Assembly (NCBI RefSeq): GCF_002224265.1
Contig: NZ_CP012881.1
Span: 2,480,001 to 2,544,000 of the forward strand
From: Vibrio vulnificus NBRC 15645 = ATCC 27562
GTDB lineage: Bacteria > Pseudomonadota > Gammaproteobacteria > Enterobacterales > Vibrionaceae
Reading direction: 5' to 3'
Length of the DNA stretch: 64,000 bases
Below the pieces are notes generated by a model. It was not told the DNA's origin. It did no database searches and was given only the letters and a program-made list of their open reading frames with translations. Made by a program: the position numbers and the translations under genes. This document shows positions 42,297 through 51,693 of the stretch, piece by piece. Position 1 is the stretch's first letter. Each line of letters opens with the position of its first letter.

Positions 42297-43781
42297 ATGA
42301 TTAAAAACAAAGTGTTGTCTAAAGTTTCTTTTGCGCTTTGCCTTGTGGTGAATACATCAAGTGTTTACGCTGATTCTCAGCCTCTTTCTTTGCCCAGTGG
42401 TGAGGAATGGCTAACGCATGCCGCGCAGGGGCTCGCGCCTTATTGGATGATGGAAAGCGCGCAGGGTGTACCTGTGGGCAATTTCCCAACCTTTCGCTGT
42501 GATGATGGCTCGGTATTAAAGCGGGACAGTGTTTGTCCGGAGTTAGATCGAAGTTGGATTTCTCCCTACTTTACGAGGGACTACACGCGAATGAAATCGC
42601 GACAGATCTATGGTTATAGCGTGCTGTACCATCTTACGGGCGATACTGAAGCGCTAAAACTGGCCAAGCAAGGGGCTGACTATCTGATTCGCCATCTGCG
42701 AGACCAAGAGCATGGTGGTTTTGTCAGCTATACAGAGCAAGGCAAACCAGGTTTGGCGTGGCAGCAACGTACATCGCAAGATCAAGCGTATGCTTTGGTG
42801 GGTTTGGCGATGCTTTATTACCTAACCCGCGATGAAGAATTGCAAGCCGTATTGGTAGAGCAGCAGCGGTTTATTTTTGACCAATACCGATTGTCAGATG
42901 GGCAAGGTCTCGCTTGGGTGCTGGCCGATGGTGATGAGCAAAGTGCCAAACAACGCGAGTTGGTGGCGCAGCTTGACCAAATTAATGGCTACTTATTGTT
43001 GGTGGCCCCTTTACTGCCAGAGCCGCACAAAACGCGCTGGTTGAAGGATCTTTCTTGGTTAACCGAGATTATGGTTAACCAGTACCACTCCAAAGAGGAA
43101 CAACGTTTTTATGGGGCGATTCATCACAAAGCGATGATGATGCAAGAGGCGAAACACAATGACTTCGGTCACACCATTAAAGCGTATTGGATGACGTATC
43201 TGGCTGGTGAAAAATTGAACCGATCTGATTGGCAGGCGTTCGGTAAACAAGGTATGCAAGTGACCTTGCAACGCGCGGAGTACGTTCCTTATTGGCCTGA
43301 TATTGCAGCCTGGATTCCGGATGATTTGAAAGCGCGTTGGCAAGGGCATGACATCTCTACTTGGCGTGGCCGACCTGACAGTAATGGCATCTCCTCGTGG
43401 GAATGGGCAGAGTTAGATCAAGCTGCGCTCACGGTGTCGATGCTGGAGGGTAAGCCAAAGCCAGTGTTGTATTACACCTTACCGAGTTACCTGCAAATTT
43501 GGGTGGATCCAAAACACGGTGGCGTTGGGCTAGATCCGCAAAGTACCAAAGCGTTTCATTGGGGCAATGCTTATCATCAATTTGAACATGCACTCGTTGG
43601 GTACGTTGCAAGCCAAGCTTTAGCAAAACAGCCCGCCATTTTGTATTACGCGATGTCAGCGCAAAGGGCTGACAACTTGAACCCTTACTATTTTTCAGGA
43701 GATGCCGTCAGCGTTGAATCGATATCATCCAATAGCGCGGCGCCGCAAATCAAAGTCACGTTTAGCAACGTTCGACCGTAA
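42297..43781 (+). CDS. Secreted AGE-like (alpha/alpha)6-barrel protein
   Basis: A 494-residue periplasmic protein with a signal peptide (cleavage near SVYA|DSQP, residue 25). Repeated helical segments such as YGYSVLYHLTGDTEALKLAKQGADYLIRHL, SQDQAYALVGLAMLYYLTRDEEL and DFGHTIKAYWMTYLAG resemble the acylglucosamine 2-epimerase/cellobiose 2-epimerase fold, where conserved His residues act as acid and base. Export of such a protein is unusual; it may act on periplasmic sugars. Substrate unknown. It lies between a chemoreceptor and cadC, with terminators on both sides. Confidence 0.7.
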   Translation: MIKNKVLSKVSFALCLVVNTSSVYADSQPLSLPSGEEWLTHAAQGLAPYWMMESAQGVPVGNFPTFRCDDGSVLKRDSVCPELDRSWISPYFTRDYTRMKSRQIYGYSVLYHLTGDTEALKLAKQGADYLIRHLRDQEHGGFVSYTEQGKPGLAWQQRTSQDQAYALVGLAMLYYLTRDEELQAVLVEQQRFIFDQYRLSDGQGLAWVLADGDEQSAKQRELVAQLDQINGYLLLVAPLLPEPHKTRWLKDLSWLTEIMVNQYHSKEEQRFYGAIHHKAMMMQEAKHNDFGHTIKAYWMTYLAGEKLNRSDWQAFGKQGMQVTLQRAEYVPYWPDIAAWIPDDLKARWQGHDISTWRGRPDSNGISSWEWAELDQAALTVSMLEGKPKPVLYYTLPSYLQIWVDPKHGGVGLDPQSTKAFHWGNAYHQFEHALVGYVASQALAKQPAILYYAMSAQRADNLNPYYFSGDAVSVESISSNSAAPQIKVTFSNVRP

Positions 43782-43789
43782 TCTGTTTA

Positions 43790-43813
43790 GGCTTAGCAAC
43801 AGCTAAGCCTTTT
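43790..43813 (+). terminator. Terminator after the AGE-like gene
   Basis: GGCTTAGC (43790-43797) pairs with GCTAAGCC (43802-43809) around AACA and is followed by TTTT. Confidence 0.8.
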
Positions 43814-43856
43814 CTCTTCCCGTCTTTGCGCTACATCTCTTTTTTGCCTGATTAAA

Positions 43857-43885
43857 CCGCGAAACTTAGTTTACGTTTTTCGCGG
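43857..43885. promoter_or_regulatory. Inverted repeat in the cadC promoter region
   Basis: CCGCGAAA and TTTCGCGG are separated by 13 bp about 107 nt before the cadC start. It could be an operator; no regulator can be named. Confidence 0.3.
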
Positions 43886-43991
43886 CTATCATTCTTAGGC
43901 GAACAGGCGTATCGGGCTTATAATCTCGCCCTCATTGGGTGAGAGAACCGCTCTTTATCCAATGCTATCTGCCTGATACAAAGAGCGTTCT

Positions 43992-45572
43992 ATGATTGGA
44001 ATCTATTTTCAAATCAATGACTGGGTTTTGTGCATTGATGAGAACAAGCTGTATCGACAAGATAGGGAAGTCTCCGTCGAGCCACGTCTAATAAATTTAC
44101 TGCATTTCCTTGCTGAACACGTTGGAGAAGTGTTTGGTCGCGAGGAACTGATCCAGCACGTTTGGGATGGGGCCATTGTCACCGACCAAGTGGTGACGCA
44201 ATCCATTTTTGAACTCCGCAAGTTACTGCGTGATGGGCGAGAAGAAAATCTCAGCTACGTGGTTACTGTACCAAAGCGCGGTTACAAGCTGGTGGCCAAT
44301 GTTGAGCGCCTAACGGCCAATCCTTATTTGTTGCGCCAGGCAGAACCTGCTGAGGTTGATTTGCTGGAGCCGACAATCACTGAGCCATCGATCGTGACGC
44401 CAGAAGCCGAAGCCCCGAGTGCAAATGAAATGGTTTTTCCAGCAGGGCCACTCACACGCGCTATGTGTCAAAGCCAGCAACAGAAAAAGCCGAAGCGGCC
44501 CAATATTTCTCGTTGGCGCGTGAATGCATTCAATGCGCTATGGATTGGTTTGGTGATCATTGCCATGGGCTTTTTTACCATCAAACAATCACAAGTGCGC
44601 ATTACGCAAGTGGTGGATACCCATCTGATCGAATTCATGTTTCAAGATGATTATCATGCCCAAGCGTTAAGTCACGATCTGGCCGATGGTATTGCACAGA
44701 AGCTGATGGCCGACATCACTCAAGTGACCGACTATCGCGTGATGTTGAGTAAAACCGCGTTTACTTCTGGCATTTTGCCGGGTAAATCGATCATGGTTCG
44801 AGTGAGCGATAAAGACGGTCACGCCTTTATTGAACTGGAGTTAAAAAACAACTCCTCGGGCGCGGTGTTGTTTAGCCGCCAATACCCTTTGGATACATCG
44901 CATCTTTCGTCGGTTTTGCACCGAGCGGAAGTCGATATTATGCAGGCGTTACGCTTGCCAAATGCAGAGCAACAAGCGCAGATTTTACTGGTGGATTTTC
45001 CTAAGCAGCCAGCGGCGTTGGCCTTGTATGTGCGAGCGAATCATTACCTCAATCTCTCTGATCGGCAGCAGGTACAAAAGGGGATTGATTTGCTTGAACA
45101 GGTGCTTAACTTAGAGCCGAACAATCATTACGTTCAGGCCGAGCTCCTGATTGCGTACCATGTTCAGCAAGCCTTGTCTGACATGCCGACGCTAAACCAA
45201 GAACGCATTTTATTGTTGAGCAGCAAATTGCAAAACGCCAGTGATGCACTGGATGCGGTGGTTCAACCCCGAATTTACGAAGCGTTAGCGCTGCAAGCGA
45301 CGGTGGATGAAGATCTGCCCTCGGCTGAGCGGTATTTAGCCAAAGCGCAGCAATTGCGTGAGTCGGTGCTCTCTTATGTACTGCAAGGCAAACACGCGGA
45401 ACTGCGGGGTGATCTTGATGGTGCTAGTGATGGTTACAGCGAAGCTTTTTATATGGACACGTCACTAGAAACTTATTTGTTGTGTGAGAGGCTGGTATTT
45501 CAGTCAAATCTAAAATCGATTGACTACGCCATGTATCGCTCAGTGCATCCTTCGGTGGTGCGTTTGATGTAA
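43992..45572 (+). CDS. cadC: CadC, membrane-bound acid/lysine-responsive activator
   Basis: ToxR-like one-component activator of cadBA. The 526-residue product has an N-terminal winged-helix DNA-binding domain (residues about 8-105, VEPRLINLLHFLAEHVGEVFGREELIQHVWDG to VPKRGYKLVANV), a disordered linker, one membrane helix (about 178-197) and a long periplasmic sensor domain with TPR-like helices. In E. coli and V. vulnificus, CadC senses low pH and lysine and activates cadBA at acid pH. Its position directly upstream of cadB supports the assignment. It has its own terminator, so cadBA has a separate promoter. Confidence 0.93.
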   Translation: MIGIYFQINDWVLCIDENKLYRQDREVSVEPRLINLLHFLAEHVGEVFGREELIQHVWDGAIVTDQVVTQSIFELRKLLRDGREENLSYVVTVPKRGYKLVANVERLTANPYLLRQAEPAEVDLLEPTITEPSIVTPEAEAPSANEMVFPAGPLTRAMCQSQQQKKPKRPNISRWRVNAFNALWIGLVIIAMGFFTIKQSQVRITQVVDTHLIEFMFQDDYHAQALSHDLADGIAQKLMADITQVTDYRVMLSKTAFTSGILPGKSIMVRVSDKDGHAFIELELKNNSSGAVLFSRQYPLDTSHLSSVLHRAEVDIMQALRLPNAEQQAQILLVDFPKQPAALALYVRANHYLNLSDRQQVQKGIDLLEQVLNLEPNNHYVQAELLIAYHVQQALSDMPTLNQERILLLSSKLQNASDALDAVVQPRIYEALALQATVDEDLPSAERYLAKAQQLRESVLSYVLQGKHAELRGDLDGASDGYSEAFYMDTSLETYLLCERLVFQSNLKSIDYAMYRSVHPSVVRLM

Positions 45573-45602
45573 CAACCCAGTTTGGGTTTGCCATTCACCT
45601 TT

Positions 45603-45640
45603 GCTCTCAGACATCGCTGTGTCTGAGAGCGTTTCATTTT
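45603..45640 (+). terminator. Terminator after cadC
   Basis: GCTCTCAGAC (45603-45612) pairs with GTCTGAGAGC (45621-45630), followed by GTTTCATTTT. Confidence 0.75.
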
Positions 45641-46202
45641 CTTATCTTTTCCTTCTTTGTGTGTGAACCTCATTGTGAGTTGCACGTCTTGTTCCATCGT
45701 CTACTCTCTTATTCTCTTTTACTCTCTTACTCTCTTTTACTCTTTTACTTGCTTCCTCGCTTCTCGGCTTCAATAGCGCGAGGGTGCGCTCGCTGGATAA
45801 ATTCGATATCAACGCATTATCAACGCATTATCAACTTCCCCCTCAATCGCAAGTTGATGTGCTTGAGGGCGAATGAAAGAGCAGGTTGATAACTTTATTG
45901 TCATGAGTTTATGTTTTTAGGTTTTTTCTTAACTATCTGAAAATGTTGGTTTATATGTTTGTCCTTTATCACCTTGATATCAAGAAACTCATTTTTGTCT
46001 CATCATTTTATTGATAATCGTAAGTTTATTTTTTTTATCTGCTTTGGGCGTAATCTCCACTTCGAACATTAACGGGGTCACGGAGAACGTTTTCTCTTTA
46101 TCGCGTTAATAACATCAAAAGAGCAGCGACAAGGTTGCTTCGCGTTGCGGTTATTTGTTCGTTTGAGTTTTGTAACTTAAGTTGAATCGAGTTGGAGATG
46201 TT
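45641..46202. other. cadBA promoter region with low-complexity repeats
   Basis: No gene seen. From 45697 to 45760 the plus strand is a pyrimidine tract built of ACTCTCTT/TTACTCTC units. At 45807-45836 ATCAACGCATT is repeated. A perfect palindrome CTTGATATCAAG lies at 45973-45984. CadC and probably AphB/Lrp sites should lie in the AT-rich right half (inference from the V. vulnificus system). Confidence 0.55.
45697..45760 (+). repeat. Pyrimidine-rich tandem repeat
   Basis: Imperfect tandem copies of an ACTCTCTT-type unit, almost pure C and T on the plus strand with scattered A. Such mirror-like tracts can form triplex DNA and vary in length. Confidence 0.7.
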
Positions 46203-47540
46203 ATGTCATCTAATGCTAAGAAAATCGGCCTAATTGCCTGTACAGGTGTCGTGGCTGGTAACATGATGGGCAGTGGTATTGCCTTACTTCCTTCTACACT
46301 GGCGAGTGTAGGTTCTATCTCTATTTTTAGTTGGGCGATCTGTATTGTTGGTGCATTGAGCCTGGCATTCGTGTTTGCTCGTTTGGCAACCAAAAACCCT
46401 CAAGAGGGTGGCCCTATTGCGTATGCAGGTGAGGTGTCACCGGTGTTTGGTTTCCAAACGGGCGTGCTTTACTACCACGCGAACTGGATTGGTAACTTAG
46501 CCATTGCCATTACCGGTGTTTCTTACTTATCGGTTTTCTTCCCAGTACTGAATGACCCGATTCCAGCAGGCCTTGCGACCATCGCTTCTGTTTGGGTGTT
46601 CACGCTGGTTAACTTACTTGGTGGTAGCTGGGTAAGCCGACTCTGTACTGTTGGTTTGGTGCTGATTTTGGTGCCTGTATTAGGTACAGCGCTATTTGGT
46701 TGGACGCACTTCGACAGCGCAATTTACAGCCAGAACTGGAACGTTTCTGCAGGTAGCGATGGCCATGCGATCATCACCGCGGTACTTATCTGTCTTTGGT
46801 CTTTCGTGGGTGTGGAATCTGCGGCGGTATCATCAGGCATGGTTGAGAACCCAAAACGCACGGTACCACTTGCGACCATGCTAGGTACTGCGATTGCCGG
46901 TGTGATTTACGTGCTTTCTACTCAAATGATCAGCGGTATGTTCCCAGCTTCTGAAGTGGCTGCATCCGGTGCACCATTTGCGTTGGCGACCACTGAACTG
47001 TTCGGTAGCTGGACAGCGCCATTTGTCTCTGCGTTTACTGCGTTGGCGTGTTTCACCTCTCTTGGTTCTTGGATGATGTTGGTGAGCGAAGCGGGTAAAC
47101 GTGCCGCAAACGACGGCAACTTCCCTAAAGTGTTTGGTGAAACCGACAAAAACGGCGTGCCTAAGAAAGGTTTGGTTATCGCCTCTAGCATGATGACGAT
47201 GTTGATGTTGGTGCTGATGTTCTTCAGTTCAGAAACGGCTCACGCTTCAGATATGTTTAACCAATTAACCACTGACGCAGTACTACTCACTATGCTGCCT
47301 TACTTCTACTCAAGCATTAACTTGATTCGCTTCGAAGGTATGACAACTCGCAATACATTCGTGATGTTGTTCTCGGGCATTGCCAGCTTGTTCTGTATGG
47401 TTGCCCTAGCCGGTGCAGAGGGTTCAACCCTCACCGCAACCTTCATCATGTCTCTCATCATCTTGATGTTCTACAGCAAGAAAACAGGCTTGGCCCAATA
47501 CATGGCTGCCCATCCTGAAGAAGCTTCGGCTCAACACTGA
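46203..47540 (+). CDS. cadB: Lysine/cadaverine antiporter CadB
   Basis: Inner-membrane APC-family exchanger that imports lysine and exports cadaverine. The 445-residue product, with about twelve membrane segments, matches E. coli CadB (444) almost throughout: KKIGLIACTGVVAGNMMGSGIALLPS, GGPIAYAGEVSPVFGFQTGVLYYHANWIGN, VGVESAAVSSGMVENPKRTVPLATMLGT. ATG 46203 is chosen over an upstream in-frame start by the MSSNAKKIG alignment and GGAG 8-11 nt before it. First gene of cadBA. Confidence 0.96.
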   Translation: MSSNAKKIGLIACTGVVAGNMMGSGIALLPSTLASVGSISIFSWAICIVGALSLAFVFARLATKNPQEGGPIAYAGEVSPVFGFQTGVLYYHANWIGNLAIAITGVSYLSVFFPVLNDPIPAGLATIASVWVFTLVNLLGGSWVSRLCTVGLVLILVPVLGTALFGWTHFDSAIYSQNWNVSAGSDGHAIITAVLICLWSFVGVESAAVSSGMVENPKRTVPLATMLGTAIAGVIYVLSTQMISGMFPASEVAASGAPFALATTELFGSWTAPFVSAFTALACFTSLGSWMMLVSEAGKRAANDGNFPKVFGETDKNGVPKKGLVIASSMMTMLMLVLMFFSSETAHASDMFNQLTTDAVLLTMLPYFYSSINLIRFEGMTTRNTFVMLFSGIASLFCMVALAGAEGSTLTATFIMSLIILMFYSKKTGLAQYMAAHPEEASAQH

Positions 47541-47588
47541 TTGATTCCGCTGGCGGACTGCCACGCCAGCGCTTCCTAATTTCATCAC

Positions 47589-47635
47589 GGCGCTCGTCTT
47601 ACTCACTGTGAACCATCACAGAGAGCGCCCTTTTT
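47589..47635 (+). terminator. Intercistronic (partial) terminator between cadB and cadA
   Basis: An outer stem GGCGCTC/GAGCGCC (47589-47595 with 47623-47629) encloses an inner hairpin CTGTGA/TCACAG and is followed by CTTTTTC. It would set cadB above cadA or be read through under induction. Confidence 0.65.
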
Positions 47636-47653
47636 CGTCTTGGAGATGTCCAA

Positions 47654-49789
47654 ATGAATATTTTCGCTATCTTGAACCACATGGGTGTGTTCTTTAAAGA
47701 AGAGCCAGTTCGCCAATTGCACGCAGCACTTGAAAAAGCCGGTTATGAAGTTGTTTATCCAGTGGATGACAAAGATTTGATCAAGATGATCGAAATGAAC
47801 CCACGCATTTGTGGTGTGCTGTTTGACTGGGATAAATACTCGCTTGAGCTTTGTGAGCGTATTAGCCAAATCAACGAAAAACTGCCAGTACACGCGTTTG
47901 CTAACGAGCAATCAACGCTGGATATTTCGCTGACCGATCTACGCCTAAACGTGCATTTCTTTGAATACGCGTTGGGCATGGCAGATGACATCGCCATCAA
48001 GATCAACCAAGCAACACAAGAATACAAAGACGCGATTACACCGCCATTCACCAAAGCGCTGTTTAAATATGTGGAAGAAGGCAAATACACCTTCTGTACT
48101 CCAGGTCATATGGGTGGTACTGCTTTCCAGAAAAGCCCAGTCGGCAGTATTTTCTACGATTTCTACGGTCCAAATACTTTCAAAGCGGACGTGTCGATTT
48201 CGATGCCAGAGCTAGGCTCACTGCTTGACCATTCAGGTCCACATAAAGAAGCGGAAGAGTACATTGCGCGTACGTTCAACGCAGACGCATCGTACATCGT
48301 GACGAACGGTACTTCGACATCAAACAAAATTGTCGGCATGTTCTCAGCGCCTGCGGGCAGCACGGTACTGGTTGACCGTAACTGTCATAAGTCGTTGACT
48401 CACTTAATGATGATGACGGACGTGACACCCATTTACTTCCGCCCAACCCGTAACGCTTACGGCATTCTTGGTGGTATTCCACAAAGTGAATTCAGCCGTG
48501 AAGTGATCGCAGAAAAAGTGGCTAAAACACCAGGTGCGAGCGCGCCAAGCTACGCGGTGATTACCAACTCAACTTACGATGGTTTGCTGTACAACACACA
48601 ATTCATCAAAGAGTCTCTCGACTGTAAACACATCCACTTCGACAGTGCGTGGGTGCCTTACACTAACTTCAACCGTATTTACGAAGGCAAATGCGGCATG
48701 AGTGGCGAAGCGATGCCAGGCAAAGTGTTCTACGAAACACAGTCCACTCACAAACTGTTGGCAGCGTTCTCTCAAGCGTCAATGATTCATGTAAAAGGTG
48801 AGTTTGACCGTGAGTCGTTCAACGAAGCCTTTATGATGCACACTTCCACCTCGCCTCAATATGGCATTGTGGCATCAACAGAAACCGCGGCAGCAATGAT
48901 GCGTGGCAACACGGGTCGTAAGTTGATGCAAGATTCGATTGACCGTGCGATTCGTTTCCGTAAAGAGATCAAACGCTTAAAAGGTGAAAGTGACGGTTGG
49001 TTCTTCGATGTGTGGCAACCAGAGAACATTGAGACAACCGAATGTTGGAAGCTTGACCCTAACCAAGATTGGCACGGCTTCAAGAACATGGACGATGACC
49101 ACATGTATCTTGACCCAATCAAAATCACCTTGCTCACTCCTGGAATGAGCAAAGATGGTGAGTTGGAAACCAGTGGTATTCCTGCTTCATTGGTGGCCAA
49201 GTACCTTGATGAACGTGGCATTGTGGTAGAGAAAACAGGCCCTTACAACCTGTTGTTCTTGTTCTCAATTGGTATCGACAAATCAAAAGCAATGCAATTG
49301 CTACGTGGTTTGACTGAGTTCAAACGTGGTTACGATCTAAACCTAACGATTCGCACTATGTTGCCTGCGCTGTACCGTGAAGATCCAGCGTTCTACGAAG
49401 GCATGCGTATTCAAGAGCTGGCACAAGGTATTCACGATCTGACTCGTAAGTACCGTCTACCAGAGTTGATGTACAAAGCATTCGATGTGCTACCAGAGAT
49501 GAAAGTCACACCACACGCGGCTTGGCAACAAGAGCTTCGTGGTCAAACTGAAGAGATCTTGCTGAACGATATGGTGGGCCGCGTGAGTGCCAACATGATT
49601 CTTCCTTACCCTCCAGGTGTGCCTCTAGTACTACCAGGTGAAGTGGTGACAGAAAGTTCTCGTCCAGTACTGGATTTCTTGGAAATGTTGTGTGAAATCG
49701 GCGCGCATTACCCAGGCTTCGAGACCGACATCCACGGCCTATACCGCCAGAAAGATGGCCGCTACACCGTAAAAGTACTGAAAGACTGA
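47654..49789 (+). CDS. cadA: Inducible lysine decarboxylase CadA
   Basis: PLP enzyme that converts lysine to cadaverine and CO2, using up a proton; in E. coli a decamer feedback-regulated by ppGpp. The 711-residue product (E. coli 715) begins MNIFAILNHMGVFFKEEPVRQLHAAL with the wing domain, then carries the PLP domain: TNGTSTSNKIVGMF, HFDSAWVPYTNF, and the Schiff-base Lys in ETQSTHKLLAAFSQAS (equivalent of Lys367). The C-terminal domain ends GLYRQKDGRYTVKVLK. Works with CadB against acid stress under CadC control. Confidence 0.97.
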   Translation: MNIFAILNHMGVFFKEEPVRQLHAALEKAGYEVVYPVDDKDLIKMIEMNPRICGVLFDWDKYSLELCERISQINEKLPVHAFANEQSTLDISLTDLRLNVHFFEYALGMADDIAIKINQATQEYKDAITPPFTKALFKYVEEGKYTFCTPGHMGGTAFQKSPVGSIFYDFYGPNTFKADVSISMPELGSLLDHSGPHKEAEEYIARTFNADASYIVTNGTSTSNKIVGMFSAPAGSTVLVDRNCHKSLTHLMMMTDVTPIYFRPTRNAYGILGGIPQSEFSREVIAEKVAKTPGASAPSYAVITNSTYDGLLYNTQFIKESLDCKHIHFDSAWVPYTNFNRIYEGKCGMSGEAMPGKVFYETQSTHKLLAAFSQASMIHVKGEFDRESFNEAFMMHTSTSPQYGIVASTETAAAMMRGNTGRKLMQDSIDRAIRFRKEIKRLKGESDGWFFDVWQPENIETTECWKLDPNQDWHGFKNMDDDHMYLDPIKITLLTPGMSKDGELETSGIPASLVAKYLDERGIVVEKTGPYNLLFLFSIGIDKSKAMQLLRGLTEFKRGYDLNLTIRTMLPALYREDPAFYEGMRIQELAQGIHDLTRKYRLPELMYKAFDVLPEMKVTPHAAWQQELRGQTEEILLNDMVGRVSANMILPYPPGVPLVLPGEVVTESSRPVLDFLEMLCEIGAHYPGFETDIHGLYRQKDGRYTVKVLKD

Positions 49790-49853
49790 TTTACCTGAAA
49801 TCAGGCCAATGATTTAACGCAACGTGACTACCCCAATAGACGCGTGACCCAAA

Positions 49854-49884
49854 AGAGAGCCAAACAAACGGCTCTCTTTTTTTG
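49854..49884 (+). terminator. Terminator after cadA
   Basis: AGAGAGCC (49854-49861) pairs with GGCTCTCT (49870-49877), followed by seven T. Confidence 0.88.
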
Positions 49885-49946
49885 TCTCCAACCGTTAGCG
49901 TTCGCTTTTCTCTTAAGCCCCGGCCTAGAGGTTTGTCTGTCGATGT

Positions 49947-50915
49947 CTATGCACTTAAGAACTGTATGGTGCCGCGCTGGGTGTTCTTCGCGTTGAAGAG
50001 CGCTTTGTCGGCTTTGGAAATGAACTGTTCAAGATCTTGGCACTGCTCGCTGAGCGAAGGGTAAAACTGAACGCCAATGGTCACGGTGAGAACATTGGCC
50101 ACTTGTGATTGTGGATTGGGAATCGCTAACCGAGCAACCGCCGATTGCAGTTCGTTCGCTTTCTGTTCACATGCTTGCTTTGAGATATCTTGAATAAAAA
50201 TCAGGAACTCATCGCCGCCATAACGAAAGCCGATACCTTGCTCGCCACTCCACTGCTTGAGCGTCATGGCAACCATTCTCAACGCTTTGTCACCGGTTAA
50301 ATGGCCAAAGGTATCATTGAGATCTTTAAAGCAATCAATATCGACCATAAACAGCGCGGCACTGTGGCCAGATTGGGCAGCCTTGGAGAGCGCATGGGGG
50401 AGATGAATCTCTAGCGCGTAACGATTGAAGAGTTGGGTAAGATGGTCAAGGCAGGAAAGTCGTTCCAACTCCAGTTGTTGAGACTCTAATCGCCGCAGCG
50501 CCATTTTGTATTCAGTGATGTTACGCACGGTCCAAAGCACTTTTTTCTCGCCCATTAGAGGAATGACGAATGCGCTGAAAAATTGCAACTCAGTAGGGCC
50601 GTCGACTCCTTCAAAGCAACCAAGATCTTTAGGATGCAGCTCATACTCCAACTCTTGAGGTCTTTGCGTTTGGATGACCTGTTGAATCACATCGGAAAAC
50701 CATATGGCTTTTTCTCGCGGTAACACTTGGTATTGATTCAAACCGATAAGGTTGGCTGGGTCATGGTGTCGCTTACTATCGGTACCGCCCCATGCTTCGA
50801 TATAGTAACCCTCGGCATCAATCAAAAAAGTAGGTTCAGGTAGCGCTTCAAAAATGTGATGTACAACCGATGGGTTGTTGGCGATAACTCGAGAAAAAAT
50901 AGATTGTTCTACCAT
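49947..50915 (-). CDS. PAS-GGDEF diguanylate cyclase
   Basis: Soluble cyclic di-GMP synthase. The 322-residue product has an N-terminal PAS domain (IFEALPEPTFLIDAEGYYIEAWGG, to about 140, closing with VLWTVRNITEYK), a coiled linker and a GGDEF domain with the active motif FRYGGDEFLIF. No RxxD inhibitory site precedes it. ATG 50915 has GGAG 8 nt upstream and is chosen over an ATG six codons earlier. The PAS ligand is unknown. Single gene. Confidence 0.88.
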   Translation of the reverse strand: MVEQSIFSRVIANNPSVVHHIFEALPEPTFLIDAEGYYIEAWGGTDSKRHHDPANLIGLNQYQVLPREKAIWFSDVIQQVIQTQRPQELEYELHPKDLGCFEGVDGPTELQFFSAFVIPLMGEKKVLWTVRNITEYKMALRRLESQQLELERLSCLDHLTQLFNRYALEIHLPHALSKAAQSGHSAALFMVDIDCFKDLNDTFGHLTGDKALRMVAMTLKQWSGEQGIGFRYGGDEFLIFIQDISKQACEQKANELQSAVARLAIPNPQSQVANVLTVTIGVQFYPSLSEQCQDLEQFISKADKALFNAKNTQRGTIQFLSA

Positions 50916-51129
50916 GCAGACGACTCCTACCATTTGATTAACATATAGCTCAATAGTGAATATTTAGGGTAGGTGGGAGTGCATTTCTTTGTCTTACTTT
51001 TGCTACAAGTGACGAGAATCGCTTGATAGGCAGGGGCAATACATAAAATTGCCGATTCCTATTTAGTAAAAACAAGAAATTAGACGACACTTAAAGAAAG
51101 GGCAAAATGACACCGCAAAGGAGCACGCG

Positions 51130-51546
51130 ATGAATTCACTCAAAGTAAAAGATTACATGACCCTACAAGCCGTCACCTTCACCGTTGACATGTCTTTAAG
51201 TGCTGCATTGAACAAAGTCATGAAAAGCGTGGTCATGGGTGGTCCGGTGATCAATGAAAAAGAAGAAGTGATAGGTTTCCTTTCAGAGCAAGACTTGCTG
51301 GATAAACTGGTGAAAGCCAGTTATCACTGCCAAGATTCGTACACCGTTGGTGAGTGCATGCACAATGATGTGTTATCGGTTTCATCTGACATGTCGATCA
51401 TCGAACTGGCCGACATGATGAAAGTTGGCAAACCGAAGATGTATCCGGTGGTCGACAACAAAAAATTGGTAGGGGTGATCACTCGTCGCGACGTGTTAAA
51501 AGCGATTGGTCAAAGTCTCGATGATTGCTTCAAGCATCCGGTTTAA
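51130..51546 (+). CDS. CBS-domain pair protein
   Basis: A 138-residue protein consisting only of two CBS motifs (about residues 5-60 and 73-130: VKDYMTLQAVTFTVDMSLSAALNKVMKS..GGPVINEKEEVIGFLSEQDLL and VGECMHNDVLSVSSDMSII...YPVVDNKKLVGVITRRDVLKAI). Such pairs bind adenine nucleotides and sense energy state (family knowledge). A strong AAAGGAG precedes the start. Partner unknown. Confidence 0.88.
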   Translation: MNSLKVKDYMTLQAVTFTVDMSLSAALNKVMKSVVMGGPVINEKEEVIGFLSEQDLLDKLVKASYHCQDSYTVGECMHNDVLSVSSDMSIIELADMMKVGKPKMYPVVDNKKLVGVITRRDVLKAIGQSLDDCFKHPV

Positions 51547-51576
51547 CCTTCATCTTAACCTTCCTCCTGACGCTGA

Positions 51577-51601
51577 GCCCTCTAACGAGGGCTTACTTTT
51601 A
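51577..51601 (+). terminator. Terminator after the CBS gene
   Basis: GCCCTC (51577-51582) pairs with GAGGGC (51587-51592), followed by TTACTTTTAT. Moderate strength. Confidence 0.6.
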
Positions 51602-51631
51602 TAGCCGATTCCTTGCGGAGTGAAATAACGC

Positions 51632-51663
51632 TTGACCTTGGAGCTGACTCTAAGGTTTATGCT
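51632..51663 (+). promoter_or_regulatory. MerR/ZntR-type promoter of the metal ATPase gene
   Basis: TTGACC (-35, 51632-51637) and TATGCT (-10, 51658-51663) are 20 bp apart, the long spacer typical of MerR-family promoters. The spacer holds a dyad with arms ACCTTGGAG and CTCTAAGGT (51635-51656). Expected to be opened by a ZntR-like activator bound to Zn, Cd or Pb; no such regulator gene is in the window. Confidence 0.8.
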
Positions 51664-51693
51664 TACGCTGTACTCACCAATAAGGAAAATGTT

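Noticed and set aside
45659..45889. 76-codon open frame after cadC
   Set aside because: It is generated by the pyrimidine-rich repeat, has Leu/Ser low complexity and no ribosome site.
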